The notes: generated from the sequence alone by a model not told the origin. A stretch of 64,000 bases of DNA from Achromobacter insuavis (GCF_902859645.1 NZ_CADIJR010000011.1:1-64000), one strand, 5' to 3'. Counted from the stretch's first letter, positions 16,832 through 25,621 are shown. A program made the numbers and translations.

Positions 16832-19162
16832 TCATGCGCCTTCCAGCCCCAACTGCTTGGCGTAGATATTGCGCTGGATCTCGTTGGTGCCGCTGAAAAT
16901 GGTCGCCGCCAGCGCGTTGACGTACGGCGCCAGCGCATGCACCTGGCCGTTGCCATAGCCCAGCCGCATCGCCGCGCCGCCGTATTCCTCGGCGATCTGG
17001 ATCAGCAGGGCGCCCAGCCGCTCGTGCGTCTCGGTGGCCCAGACCTTCAGCAGCGACAGCTCCGGCGGCAGCGGCCGGCCGGCCTTGGCCAGCTCGGCGA
17101 AGACGCTGTACATCGCGGTCAGGTCGGCCGCGTCCAGCCGCAGCTCGGCCAGCCGGTCGGCGAACGCCGGGTCGGCCAGCAGGCCGCGCTGGCGCGCGAT
17201 GCTGAAGATCTGCTGCAGGGCATGGTTGGCGTGCTTGGGGCTGCCGCTGAACAGGCGCTCGAAGCCCAGCAGCGCCTTGGCGATGCCCCAGCCGGCGTTC
17301 AGCTCGCCCACCAGGTTGGCGCGCGGCACGCGCACCTGGTCGAAGAACACCTCGCAGAATTCCTCGTGGCCCGAGAGCGTGCGGATGGGGCGGCGGCTCA
17401 CGCCCGGACTGGCCAGGTCCACCAGCAGGAAACTGATGCCGGCCTGCTTCTTGACCGTCTTGTCGGTGCGCACCAGCATGAACATGTGGGTCGCGTCCTG
17501 CGCCAGCGTCGACCAGGTCTTCTGGCCGCTCACGATCAGGTCGTCGCCGTCCACCAGCGCCTCGCAGCGCAGCGAGGCCAGGTCCGAGCCGGCGTTCGGC
17601 TCCGAATAGCCCTGCGCCCACACCGCCTCGCCCGACAGGATGCCCGGCAGGAAGCGCGCGCGCTGTTCCTCGGTGCCGTGGCGGATCAGGATCGGCCCCA
17701 GCATCACCAGCCCCTGGTCGGGCGCGCGCGCCACGCCGTGGCGCTCGGCCTCTTCGATGAAGGCGATCTGGCGCGCCGGCGACAGCGCCATGCCGCCGTG
17801 CTCGCGCGGCCACGACGGCGCGATCCAGCCCTGGCGCGCCAGCGTGAAATACCAGTCCTTGATCTCGTCCCAGTGCAGCCGCCAGGGCACATGGCGCAGG
17901 TGTTCGGGGTAGTGGGCGCGGAAGAAGCCGCGCACCAGCCGGCGGAAGTCGGCTTCCGGCATGCCGTTCCAGTCGGCTTCGCGCGGGAAGTCGGTGATGG
18001 GCACGGCATCGTCGTCATCGGCGCCGGGCGCGGGCAGCGCCGCCAGCGCGCCGTAGCGCTGGCGATGGGCGGTGGCATTGCCCAGCCAGGCCGCCAGGTG
18101 CAGCGCGCTGCGGAAATACAGGCTGACGTCGCATTCCTCGGTGTAGCCGATGGCGCCGTGCAACTGGATCGCCAGCCGCGTCGCCTCCAGGCCGGCGCGC
18201 GCGGCGCGGGCCTTGGCGCGGCTGGCGACGGTCTTGCGCAGGGTGGCGTCGCCTGGCCGCGCATCCAGCGTATCGAGCGCGTCCAGCAGGCTGTTGGCCG
18301 CCAGCTCGACCTGCATGGCGGCATCCACCAGCCGGTGCTGCAGGGCCTGGAACGACGCCAGCGGCCGGCCGAACTGCTGGCGCGTGTTCAGGTAGGCCAC
18401 CGAATCGGCCAGCGCCTGCCGCGCCACGCCGGCCAGCTCCGCCGACTGCATCAGGCGGCCCAGGTCCAGCGCCTCGTCGACCGCGTCCAGCACGCCGTCG
18501 CGCGCCAGCAGCGCGTCCGCCGGCACCACGGCCGACTCGATCGCCAGGTGGCAGGCGGCGCCGCCGTCGGCGCGCGCGTGGACCTGCGCGGTCACGCCCG
18601 GCGTGCCGGCCGCGACGAAGAAGAGGGCGGTGCCGCGCTCGCCATCGGCCGTGACCAGCCAGCCATCGACACCGGCGCCCGGCATCACGTGGCGTTTCTC
18701 GCCATTGAGCACATACGCGCCCTCGCGTTCGATCACGCTGACGCCGAAGGCCGTGGCGGCCTCGCCGGCCTCCAGCTGGCCCTCGGTTTCCTGCCAGGCC
18801 AGCCCGAGCAGCGTTTCGCCGCCGCACACGGCCTGCAACAGCGCGTCGCGCCGCGCCGCATCGACCGGCTCGATCCGCGCCAGCAGCGCCGCCGGCAGCA
18901 CGCCGGCGCCGACCAGCGGCTCCGGCAGCTGCGCGCGGCCGGCTTCCTCCAGCACCGCCGCCATCGCCCGCCAGCCCAGGCCCAGGCCGCCCAGCGTCTC
19001 GGGCACGCTCATGCCGAGCCAGCCAACCTCGGCGATCTCGCGCCAATAGTCGCGGTCCGGCGGCGTCTCGGCGCGCTTGCGCTGGCGCTGGTCGCGCCGT
19101 TGCAGGAAGTCGCGCGCGCTGTCGCGGATCTCTTCGATCAGGTCATGGTCCACGCCGCTCAT
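16832..19162 (-). CDS. Fused double acyl-CoA dehydrogenase
   Basis: A 776-residue protein made of two acyl-CoA dehydrogenase (ACAD) units, where the usual length is about 380-400. The first unit (about 1-365) contains GWLGMSVPETLGGLGLG, RQQFGRPLASFQALQHRL and HGAIGYTEECDVSLYF. The second (about 395-776) contains WIAPSWPREHGGM, the flavin segment GYSEPNAGSDLASL and EYGGAAMRLGYGNG, and ends SGTNEIQRNIYAKQLG. The second unit looks like a full catalytic ACAD; the first looks diverged. The arrangement resembles the heteromeric alpha/beta ACADs of actinobacterial steroid catabolism joined in one chain. It overlaps the CoA-transferase gene by four bases and would oxidise the acyl-CoA made by it. Confidence 0.9.
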   Translation of the reverse strand: MSGVDHDLIEEIRDSARDFLQRRDQRQRKRAETPPDRDYWREIAEVGWLGMSVPETLGGLGLGWRAMAAVLEEAGRAQLPEPLVGAGVLPAALLARIEPVDAARRDALLQAVCGGETLLGLAWQETEGQLEAGEAATAFGVSVIEREGAYVLNGEKRHVMPGAGVDGWLVTADGERGTALFFVAAGTPGVTAQVHARADGGAACHLAIESAVVPADALLARDGVLDAVDEALDLGRLMQSAELAGVARQALADSVAYLNTRQQFGRPLASFQALQHRLVDAAMQVELAANSLLDALDTLDARPGDATLRKTVASRAKARAARAGLEATRLAIQLHGAIGYTEECDVSLYFRSALHLAAWLGNATAHRQRYGALAALPAPGADDDDAVPITDFPREADWNGMPEADFRRLVRGFFRAHYPEHLRHVPWRLHWDEIKDWYFTLARQGWIAPSWPREHGGMALSPARQIAFIEEAERHGVARAPDQGLVMLGPILIRHGTEEQRARFLPGILSGEAVWAQGYSEPNAGSDLASLRCEALVDGDDLIVSGQKTWSTLAQDATHMFMLVRTDKTVKKQAGISFLLVDLASPGVSRRPIRTLSGHEEFCEVFFDQVRVPRANLVGELNAGWGIAKALLGFERLFSGSPKHANHALQQIFSIARQRGLLADPAFADRLAELRLDAADLTAMYSVFAELAKAGRPLPPELSLLKVWATETHERLGALLIQIAEEYGGAAMRLGYGNGQVHALAPYVNALAATIFSGTNEIQRNIYAKQLGLEGA

Positions 19163-20382
19163 ACGATGCCCTCCGCCTGCAGCCGGGCGATCTCGTCATC
19201 GGACAGCCCCAGTTCGGCGCGCAGGATCTCGGCCGTGTGCTCGCCCAGCAGGGGCGGCGGCAGGCCGCCCGCGATCGGCGTGCCGGAAAAATGGATCGGG
19301 TTGCGGATGACCGGCAGGGCGCCCAATTGCGGGTGCTCGACGCTGCCCAGCATCTCGCGGTGGCGCACCTGCGGGTCCTCGAACACCTGGTCCATGGTGT
19401 AGATGGGCCCGCAAGGCACGTTGGCCGCCGCCAGCGCCTGATTCCAGTCCTGCACGCTGCGGGCGCGCAGCGCCGGCTCGATCAGCCGCGACAGTGTCGG
19501 CTGCGCGGCGGCGCGCTTGGGGTTGGTATCGAAGCGCGCATCGCGCCCCAGCTCGGGTAGCCCGATCACCTCGCAGAAGGCTCGGAACTGCGAGTCGTTG
19601 CCCACCGCCACCATCAGGTGGCCGTCCCGGCATTCGAAGGCGCGGAACGGCGCGGTGATCTGCGAGGCCGAACCCATGCGCGCCGGCAACTGGCCGCTGG
19701 CCAGATAGTTCATGCCGATGTGCGACAGCGCTGCGATCTGCGCGTCCAGCAGCGCCAGGTCGATGTGCTGGCCCGCGCCCGACACCTGGTCGCGGTGCCG
19801 CAGCGCCGCCAGGATGGCGCATACCGCATAGAAGCCCGCCGTCAGGTCCGACACCGAGTAGCCCGCCTTGACCGGCCCCGCGCCCGGCTCGCCGTCGGGC
19901 ACGCCGGTCACGCTCATCAGCCCGCTCATGGACTGGAAGATCGGGTCATAGCCCGGCAGGTGGCTGTACGGGCCGCTCTGGCCGAAGCCGGTGATCGAGC
20001 AATACACCAGGCGCGGATTGACCTCCGCCAGCGCGGCATAGTCCAGCCCGTAGCGGCGCAGGTCGCCGGCCTTGAAGTTCTCGATGACGATGTCCGCCTG
20101 CCGCGCCAGCCGCCGCACCAGCGCCTGGCCCTCGGGCCGCGAGATGTCGATGGTCAGCGACTTCTTGCCGCGGTTCATGGCCACGAACGACGAGGTCTGC
20201 GGGCTCGGCGCGCCGTCGCGGCCAGGCAGCGGATAGCCCTGGTGGCGCACGTCGTCGCCGCGCCCGGGGCGCTCGACCTTGATCACGTCGGCGCCGAAGT
20301 CGGCCAGCATCTGCGCCGCCCACGGTCCCGAAAACACCCGGCTCAGGTCCAGCACCTTCACGCCGTCCAACGCGCTCGTCAT
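19159..20382 (-). CDS. CaiB/BaiF family CoA transferase
   Basis: A 407-residue class III CoA transferase that moves CoA between carboxylic acids. The family start VKVLDLSRVFSGPWAAQMLADFGADVIKVERP is at about 8-40, followed by NRGKKSLTIDI, NPRLVYCSITGFGQSGP and YDPIFQSMSGLMSVTG. The start ATG 20382 is preceded by GGAGAC. It overlaps the dehydrogenase gene by four bases, so the two are translated together. A copy of a 14-base motif also found before the other CoA-transferase gene lies 69 bases upstream. Confidence 0.93.
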   Translation of the reverse strand: MTSALDGVKVLDLSRVFSGPWAAQMLADFGADVIKVERPGRGDDVRHQGYPLPGRDGAPSPQTSSFVAMNRGKKSLTIDISRPEGQALVRRLARQADIVIENFKAGDLRRYGLDYAALAEVNPRLVYCSITGFGQSGPYSHLPGYDPIFQSMSGLMSVTGVPDGEPGAGPVKAGYSVSDLTAGFYAVCAILAALRHRDQVSGAGQHIDLALLDAQIAALSHIGMNYLASGQLPARMGSASQITAPFRAFECRDGHLMVAVGNDSQFRAFCEVIGLPELGRDARFDTNPKRAAAQPTLSRLIEPALRARSVQDWNQALAAANVPCGPIYTMDQVFEDPQVRHREMLGSVEHPQLGALPVIRNPIHFSGTPIAGGLPPPLLGEHTAEILRAELGLSDDEIARLQAEGIV

Positions 20383-20450
20383 GTCGTCTCCTTGGTATTT
20401 TTGCGAAGTGTAGGCAGCGCCGGGCCTTGCTCCTACGGCGCCGCCGCAAT

Positions 20451-20464
20451 AGCTGTTATGCGTG
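20451..20464 (-). promoter_or_regulatory. Shared 14-bp promoter motif (copy 1)
   Basis: AGCTGTTATGCGTG is identical at 20451-20464 and 22606-22619, each 69-77 bases upstream of a CoA-transferase start. Read on the coding strand it is CACGCATAACAGCT. Here it extends to GCAATAGCTGTTATGC, a near palindrome typical of LysR-type sites. The regulator is probably the LysR encoded at 14790-15752. Confidence 0.5.
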
Positions 20465-20475
20465 GGGCCGTGCCG

Positions 20476-21273
20476 CTAGCGGCCCTGGAACACCGGCGCG
20501 CGCTTTTCCAGGAAGGCGCGGCGCGCCTCCATGGCGTCCTCGGTCCTGGCGATGGCCGCCGTCATGTCCTGCTCGTAGCGATAGCCGTCGCGCAGGCTCA
20601 TGTCCTCGATGGCGTTGAGCGTCTGCTTGGCCAGGATCGTCGCCAGCGGGCTCTTGGCGGCCAGCTCGCGCGCCAGTTCCAGCGCGCGCGGCATCAGCGC
20701 GTCCGCCGGCAGCGCTTCCTCGACCACGCCGAGCCGGTACAGCTCGTTGCCGTCCACCCGCAGCCCGGTCAGCATCATGCGCCGCAGCCGCGAATGGCCG
20801 AACAGCCGCATGCCATGGCGGCCGCCGCCCAGCAGCCCGACGTTGATCTCCGGCAGGCCCACCACCGCGTCGGACGCCGCCAGCAGGATGTCGCACGAAG
20901 CCACGATCGCCAGCCCCGCGCCCAGCGCCGCGCCGTTGATGGCGCCCACCACCGGCTTGGCGCATTCGCGGATCGCATGGAAGCACTCGCGCGTGCGGCG
21001 CGAATGCTGCGGCAGGTCGCCCGGCCCCTTGATGGTGGCGGCGCGGTTCTTCAGGTCGGCGCCGGCGCAGAAGGTCTTGCCCTGGCCCGACAGCACCACC
21101 GCCCGCACCTCGGGCGTCTCGGAAATGCGGTCCAGCACCCACGACAGCTCGTTCATCATCTCGGTGCTGAGCGCGTTGACGGGGGGATTGGCCAGCAGGA
21201 TGGTGGCGACGCCGCCGTCGAGGCTGACGTCCAGCGCGGTGTAGGGCCCGGCCAGGTTTTCCGGCATGGTCAT
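20476..21273 (-). CDS. Enoyl-CoA hydratase/isomerase family protein
   Basis: A 265-residue crotonase-fold enzyme. The start at ATG 21273 follows AGGAGACAC. The oxyanion-hole segments are seen in GKTFCAGADLKN (about 65-76) and INGAALGAGLAIVASCDILLA (about 111-131), followed by VGLPEINVGLLGGG, typical of crotonases. It would hydrate the enoyl-CoA formed by the dehydrogenase of this operon. The stop falls inside the promoter region of the following CoA-transferase gene, which may have its own promoter. Confidence 0.92.
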   Translation of the reverse strand: MTMPENLAGPYTALDVSLDGGVATILLANPPVNALSTEMMNELSWVLDRISETPEVRAVVLSGQGKTFCAGADLKNRAATIKGPGDLPQHSRRTRECFHAIRECAKPVVGAINGAALGAGLAIVASCDILLAASDAVVGLPEINVGLLGGGRHGMRLFGHSRLRRMMLTGLRVDGNELYRLGVVEEALPADALMPRALELARELAAKSPLATILAKQTLNAIEDMSLRDGYRYEQDMTAAIARTEDAMEARRAFLEKRAPVFQGR

Positions 21274-21308
21274 GGTGTGTCTCCTTGTTCTTTGGCCGGA
21301 TGGGCCGG

Positions 21309-22529
21309 TCAGATGATCTTGCGGTCGCGGTAGTCCTGGATCTGCGCCGCGCTCAGTCCCAGTTCGGCCAGCACCTCGTCGGTGTGCTGGCCCAGCAGCG
21401 CCGGCGCGCGGTCCACCCGCAGCGCCGATTGGCCGAAGCGCAGCGGGTTCATCACCTGCGGCACCTCGCCGGCGGCGGGGTGGGGCAGGCGCCGCAGCAT
21501 GCCGCGGTGCAGCACTTGCGGGTCCTCGAACACCTCGGGCACCGTGTTGATCGAGCCGGCCGGCACCCCGGCCCGCTTGAGCAGGTCCAGCCAGTGGGCG
21601 CGCGGCTCGCGGATGAAAATGGCGTCCAGCAGCGGATCGAGCGTGTCCAGGTTCTTCACGCGCTGGCTGTTGCTGACATAGCGCGGATCGCGCGCCAGGC
21701 CGGGCTGACCCAGCGCCTCGCACAGGGTGGCGAACTGCGCGTCGTTGCCCACCACGATGACGATGTCGCCATCGGCGCAGGCAAAGGTGCGCTGCGGCTG
21801 GATATTCGGGTGCGCGGTGCCGGTGCGGCGCGGCACCCGCCCGCCCAGCAGGAAGTTCATGGCCTGGTTGGCCAAGAGACCCACCTGCACGTCCAGCATG
21901 GCCACGTCGATGTACTCGCCCTGGCCGGTCTGCGCGCGCCGCAGCAGGGCGGCCACGATGCCCAGCGCCGCGTACACGCCGGTGGTCAGGTCGACGATCG
22001 GCACGCCCACCTTCTGCGGCCCGCCGCCCGGCCGGTCGTCGCGCTCGCCGGTCACGCTCATCAGCCCGCCCATGGCCTGGATCAGGAAGTCGTAGGCCGG
22101 CTCGGCCGCGCGCGGCCCGGTCTGGCCGAACCCCGTGACCGAGCAATACACCAGGCGCGGGTTGATCGCCGACAGCGACGCATAGTCCAGCCCCAGCCGC
22201 GCCAGCGTGCCGACCTTGTAGTTCTCCAGCACCACGTCCGCGTCGCGGCACAGCTGCTTGACCAGCGCCTGGCCCTCGGCCGTCTGCAGGTCCAGCGTGA
22301 TCGAGCGCTTGCCCCGGTTGGTGGCCACGAAGTAGGCGCCGTCCGCCGTGTCCTGGCCCTGCTCGTCCTTCAGGAAGGGCGGCCCCCAGGACCGGGTGTC
22401 GTCGCCCTGGCCGGGCCGCTCGACCTTGATGACATCGGCGCCCAGGTCGGCCAGGATCTGGCTGGCCCAGGGGCCGGCCAGCACGCGGCTCAGGTCGAGC
22501 ACTTTCAGGTTTGATAACAGCGGCTGCAA
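21309..22529 (-). CDS. CaiB/BaiF family CoA transferase (second copy)
   Basis: A 406-residue class III CoA transferase, parallel to the one encoded at 19159-20382 and clearly related to it. It opens LKVLDLSRVLAGPWASQILADLGADVIKVERPGQGDDTR and has NRGKRSITLDLQ, NPRLVYCSVTGFGQTGP and YDFLIQAMGGLMSVTG. It is the first gene of the leftward operon. Two different CoA transferases in one operon suggest either two acid substrates or a donor/acceptor recycling step. Confidence 0.93.
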   Translation of the reverse strand: MQPLLSNLKVLDLSRVLAGPWASQILADLGADVIKVERPGQGDDTRSWGPPFLKDEQGQDTADGAYFVATNRGKRSITLDLQTAEGQALVKQLCRDADVVLENYKVGTLARLGLDYASLSAINPRLVYCSVTGFGQTGPRAAEPAYDFLIQAMGGLMSVTGERDDRPGGGPQKVGVPIVDLTTGVYAALGIVAALLRRAQTGQGEYIDVAMLDVQVGLLANQAMNFLLGGRVPRRTGTAHPNIQPQRTFACADGDIVIVVGNDAQFATLCEALGQPGLARDPRYVSNSQRVKNLDTLDPLLDAIFIREPRAHWLDLLKRAGVPAGSINTVPEVFEDPQVLHRGMLRRLPHPAAGEVPQVMNPLRFGQSALRVDRAPALLGQHTDEVLAELGLSAAQIQDYRDRKII

Positions 22530-22605
22530 CGCCTTCTCCTTGACTGCTGTGAAGTGCGGCCAGTCTAGGATTTCCGCGTCGCGGCAGGCTCCACTCGGAT
22601 GGCAA

Positions 22606-22619
22606 AGCTGTTATGCGTG
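22606..22619 (-). promoter_or_regulatory. Shared 14-bp promoter motif (copy 2)
   Basis: The 14-mer AGCTGTTATGCGTG is identical to 20451-20464. It lies between the divergent CoA-transferase and hydroxyacid dehydrogenase genes, 77 bases before the former and 93 before the latter, so it could serve both. The coding-strand reading CGCATAACAGCTTTG also matches 9863-9849 at 13 of 15 positions by my count. Confidence 0.5.
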
Positions 22620-22711
22620 ATGGGACGCCGTCCCCGGTACAATTCGGCCCAGCATGCCCGGGTCGCAAGGGGCATTCCGGTAGTCCGTGCAGCGTAGACA
22701 AAGGTCCCCCG

Positions 22712-23857
22712 ATGCGCCTGAACCAGTGCCAGAATTTCCACGACTTCCGCCGCATGGCGCGCCAGCGGCTGCCCGGCCCGATCTTCAACTACATCGACGG
22801 CGCCGCCGACGATGAGACCACCTACCGCCGCAACACCGAGGCCTTCGAGGCCTGCGACCTGGTGCCCGACGTGCTGCGCGGCGTGGCCGACGTCGACATG
22901 TCCGTCACCGTCATGGGCCAGAAGCTGGCCTTGCCGGTCTACTGCTCGCCCACCGCGCTGCAACGCCTGTTCCACCACGACGGCGAACGCGCCGTGGCCG
23001 CCGCCGCCGGCAAGTTCGGCACCATGTTCGGGGTGTCCTCGCTGGGCACCGTCAGCCTGGAAGAGGCGCGCCAGATCAGCGGCGGCCCGCAGGTCTACCA
23101 GTTCTACTTCCACAAGGACCGCGGCCTGAACCGCGACATGATGGCGCGCGCCAAGGCCGCCGGGGTGCAGGTCATGATGCTGACGGTCGACAGCATCACC
23201 GGCGGCAACCGCGAGCGCGACAAGCGCACCGGCTTTGCCATCCCGTTCCGCCTGAACCTGGCCGGCATCGCCCAGTTCGCCATCAAGCCGGCCTGGGCCA
23301 TCAATTACGCCACCCACGAACGCTTCCGCCTGCCGCAGCTGGACGGCCACGTCGACATGGGCGGCGGCGCCATGTCCATCAGCCGCTATTTCACCGAGAT
23401 GCTCGACCCCGCCATGACCTGGGACGACGTCGCCGCCATGGTGCGCGAGTGGGGCGGCCAGTTTTGCCTGAAGGGCATCATGTCGGTCGAGGACGCCAAA
23501 CGCGCCGTCGACATCGGCTGCACCGGCATCGTCCTGTCCAACCACGGCGGCCGCCAGCTCGACGGCTCGCGCAGCGCCTTCGACCAGTTGGCCGAGATCG
23601 TCGACGCCGTGGGCGACCGCATCGACGTGATGATGGACGGCGGCGTGCAGCGCGGCACGCACGTGCTCAAGGCGCTGGCGCTGGGCGCCAAGGCGGTGGG
23701 GCTGGGCCGCTACTACCTGTTCCCGCTGGCCGCCGCCGGGCGGCCCGGCGTGGAACGGGCGCTGGAGCAGATGCGCGTGGAGATCGAGCGCGCGATGAAG
23801 CTGATGGGCTGCCGGACGGTGGCGGAGCTGCAGCGGCGGCATCTGCGGTTCCGTTGA
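22712..23857 (+). CDS. FMN-dependent alpha-hydroxyacid dehydrogenase (LldD-like)
   Basis: A 381-residue TIM-barrel flavoprotein that would oxidise an L-2-hydroxyacid to a 2-oxoacid. Typical segments are IFNYIDGAADDETTYRRN (about 25-42), PVYCSPTALQRLFHHDGE, YQFYFHKDRGLNRDM, and the active-site SNHGGRQLDG with catalytic His278. ATG 22712 (MRLNQCQNFHDF) is the likely start, since this is the usual N-terminus of the family. It is divergent from the CoA-transferase operon and may feed the same pathway. Lactate, mandelate or another hydroxyacid cannot be distinguished from sequence alone. Confidence 0.92.
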   Translation: MRLNQCQNFHDFRRMARQRLPGPIFNYIDGAADDETTYRRNTEAFEACDLVPDVLRGVADVDMSVTVMGQKLALPVYCSPTALQRLFHHDGERAVAAAAGKFGTMFGVSSLGTVSLEEARQISGGPQVYQFYFHKDRGLNRDMMARAKAAGVQVMMLTVDSITGGNRERDKRTGFAIPFRLNLAGIAQFAIKPAWAINYATHERFRLPQLDGHVDMGGGAMSISRYFTEMLDPAMTWDDVAAMVREWGGQFCLKGIMSVEDAKRAVDIGCTGIVLSNHGGRQLDGSRSAFDQLAEIVDAVGDRIDVMMDGGVQRGTHVLKALALGAKAVGLGRYYLFPLAAAGRPGVERALEQMRVEIERAMKLMGCRTVAELQRRHLRFR

Positions 23858-24012
23858 AGCGGCCGCCGGCGGCGGGTTTGATACAGTCGCGGAACTGCCC
23901 GATAAACAGAAACACCCTGCCGGTGGCCCGCCGCCCGTCAGTTGGATAGCAATCCGGCTTGCGGGATGTCGAGGACCGGCCGGGCCCGGATCGTCGACGC
24001 TTTGGAGTTTTC

Positions 24013-24687
24013 ATGCATATTCGTCCCCGTCTGACCGCTTCGATCGCCGCGCTGACGCTGGCGCTGCTGGCCGCGCCGCCGGTCATCGCCGCCTCTGCCC
24101 AAGCCGAAGCCCCCGCGGGCGCGACCACCTGCGCCTTCAGCGCCTGGGCCAACTACGACAAGCCGTCGATCACCGTGCGCGACGCGCCGTCCGCCAGCGC
24201 CAAGGCCCTGGGCCAGATCCCCGCCAAGCCCGCCGCCGGCGAGCCGGAGTATTCGTACAGCGTCACCTTCGACGTGAAGGAAGCCAGGGACGGCTGGCTC
24301 AGGATCGCCAACGCCAGCGATGCCTACAACGAGGAAGAATATCCGGAGCGTGCGCCGCGCAAGCTCTACAAGGGCGAAGGCTGGATCCGCGCCGACGATG
24401 CCCGGGTCGGCATCCAGTCCGCGCGCGGCTATGCCAAGCCCGACGCCGCCAGCCAGCGCCTGGTGGACCTGGGCAGCGACTGGCTGACCGAAATGGGCAA
24501 GATCCAGGGCATCCGCGCCTGCCATGAAAGCTGGGTGCTGCTGGATTACCTGGTGGACCGCAAGCGCTCGCCCAAGGATGAGATCGTCGAACGCCCCAAG
24601 GGCGAGCAACTGGCCGGGCGCGCCTGGTTCCGGGGGCTGTGCGACGTGCAGGAGACGAGCTGCGACATGAAGTCGGTGGACCGGTAA
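24013..24687 (+). CDS. Secreted SH3-like domain protein
   Basis: A 224-residue exported protein. The signal peptide runs to about residue 27 (PPVIAASA). The middle part (about 40-105) looks like a bacterial SH3 domain: SITVRDAPSASAKALGQIP, then DGWLRIAN and EGWIRADD. The C-terminal part is unknown and ends TSCDMKSVDR. Several cysteines (CAFSAW, RACHESW, GLCDVQETSCD) would fit disulfides in the periplasm. Two decayed copies of the 3' end of this gene lie downstream at 25374-25478 and 27931-28094. A possible role as a periplasmic protector (immunity) protein is inference from its position beside a putative toxin gene. Confidence 0.85.
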   Translation: MHIRPRLTASIAALTLALLAAPPVIAASAQAEAPAGATTCAFSAWANYDKPSITVRDAPSASAKALGQIPAKPAAGEPEYSYSVTFDVKEARDGWLRIANASDAYNEEEYPERAPRKLYKGEGWIRADDARVGIQSARGYAKPDAASQRLVDLGSDWLTEMGKIQGIRACHESWVLLDYLVDRKRSPKDEIVERPKGEQLAGRAWFRGLCDVQETSCDMKSVDR

Positions 24688-24751
24688 TGGCAGGCTTCAT
24701 GCCGGTGATCCTGGCGCGGGCATCCATTGCGGAACCGGAATAGGGCGACCC

Positions 24752-25348
24752 GTGGCCGACTCCAGGATGATTCAGCAGTGCCTATTCATGACTTCAGTGG
24801 ATGAGGCTGACTTCGCTGCCGCGCTATTGAAAGCACGTCCCTCGATCCGCTTCGTCGACATGCGGGAGCAGCCGGACGTCGAGCGGCCGGGATACAGGAA
24901 TCGAATCGATGCGTGTGGCGGGGTTCACGTGACGATCGTGGATTCATCCATCATCTCCGAAGCGGATTTTCACAATCGCTATGTGAAACGTCATCCCTCG
25001 GGAAAGGGGTGGATCTACGCGCTGGTGGGATCGGGGCTGGTCAGCCTTTTGCGGTCAAGAACCGCGGACTTTCTTCCGGATTCGATGCTCAACGGCGAGC
25101 TGCGAGCGTCCATTCCCGCGGGTGACGAGCATACCGAGGCATTCGTGGCGATCGTGCTGCATGAGGCAAGGGCGCGCGGACAGAAGGTGGTGTCAATTGA
25201 CGCTGCGACGGGTCAGCGCGGAGCACGGGTTGATCGGAAATTCATTGCGTGGCCAGACGCGGCACGGAAATTTGATGGCCTGAACGGCGCCTATCTGGCC
25301 AATGGAGCACATGCCCTATTTGTTCCGAAGGGTGCTAGCGCCGCCTGA
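24752..25348 (+). CDS. Hypothetical protein in cassette array
   Basis: A 198-residue soluble protein without recognisable domain. GTG 24752 is used as the start; ATG 24767 (MIQQCLFM) is an alternative. There is no signal peptide. Features are a strand-rich N-terminus (MTSVDEADFAAALLKARPSIRFVDMREQP), a central VTIVDSSIISEADFHNRYVKRHPSGKGWIYALVGSGL, and a C-terminus ending VPKGASAA. Base composition is less GC-rich than the flanking catabolic genes. It lies directly between the intact SH3-like gene and the first decayed copy of that gene's 3' end, so it looks like an inserted cassette. Confidence 0.65.
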   Translation: MADSRMIQQCLFMTSVDEADFAAALLKARPSIRFVDMREQPDVERPGYRNRIDACGGVHVTIVDSSIISEADFHNRYVKRHPSGKGWIYALVGSGLVSLLRSRTADFLPDSMLNGELRASIPAGDEHTEAFVAIVLHEARARGQKVVSIDAATGQRGARVDRKFIAWPDAARKFDGLNGAYLANGAHALFVPKGASAA

Positions 25349-25373
25349 TACTTCTTCGCGATGCTATTGCACG

Positions 25374-25478
25374 ATTGTCGAACGCGCCGAGGGCAGGTAA
25401 CACGCCGGGTGTGCGCGGTTCGGCGGGGTCGGCGATGTGGAGCAGACGGCTTGCGATATGAAGTCGGTGGATCGGTAA
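25374..25478 (+). pseudogene. Decayed copy of the SH3-like gene 3' end (copy 2)
   Basis: The stretch from ATTGTCGAACGCGCC to the terminal ATGAAGTCGGTGGATCGGTAA aligns with the last 105 bases or so of the SH3-like gene at 24013-24687. The last 48 bases match at 39 positions by my count. There is no open frame of useful length. It begins about 25 bases after the preceding cassette gene. It lies within a 347-base stretch (25349-25695) that otherwise holds only the promoter of the next gene. Confidence 0.8.
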
Positions 25479-25586
25479 CGTTTCGGGGCTCGTCGTGCCG
25501 AACCCGCAGTTCACGACATCAGGAGCGCGAGTCAGGATAGCGCTCTCAGGGCGTTGTCGGTACGTCCTAAGTATTCAGCTCCCCAC

Positions 25587-25621
25587 TTGACACTACCAAT
25601 TGAATGAGATCGTATCTCATT
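25587..25621 (+). promoter_or_regulatory. Promoter with overlapping Fur-like palindrome
   Basis: A perfect -35 sequence TTGACA (25587-25592) is followed by the 19-bp AATGAGATCGTATCTCATT (25603-25621). The latter has both seven-base arms of the Fur consensus AATGAGAATCATTCTCATT intact and only the centre changed. It lies 75 bases before the TolB-like gene and would overlap the -10 region. Iron regulation is inference. Confidence 0.5.

Noticed and set aside
14761-16956. A 731-codon open frame on the minus strand covering LysR and Bug genes
   Set aside because: The true LysR and Bug proteins are read in other frames of the same strand and have clear family motifs; this frame is Arg/Gly/Ala-rich shadow sequence.
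16829-19402. An 857-codon open frame on the plus strand
   Set aside because: It is the antisense shadow of the double acyl-CoA dehydrogenase gene. The product is Arg/Gln/Gly/His-rich and has no family features.
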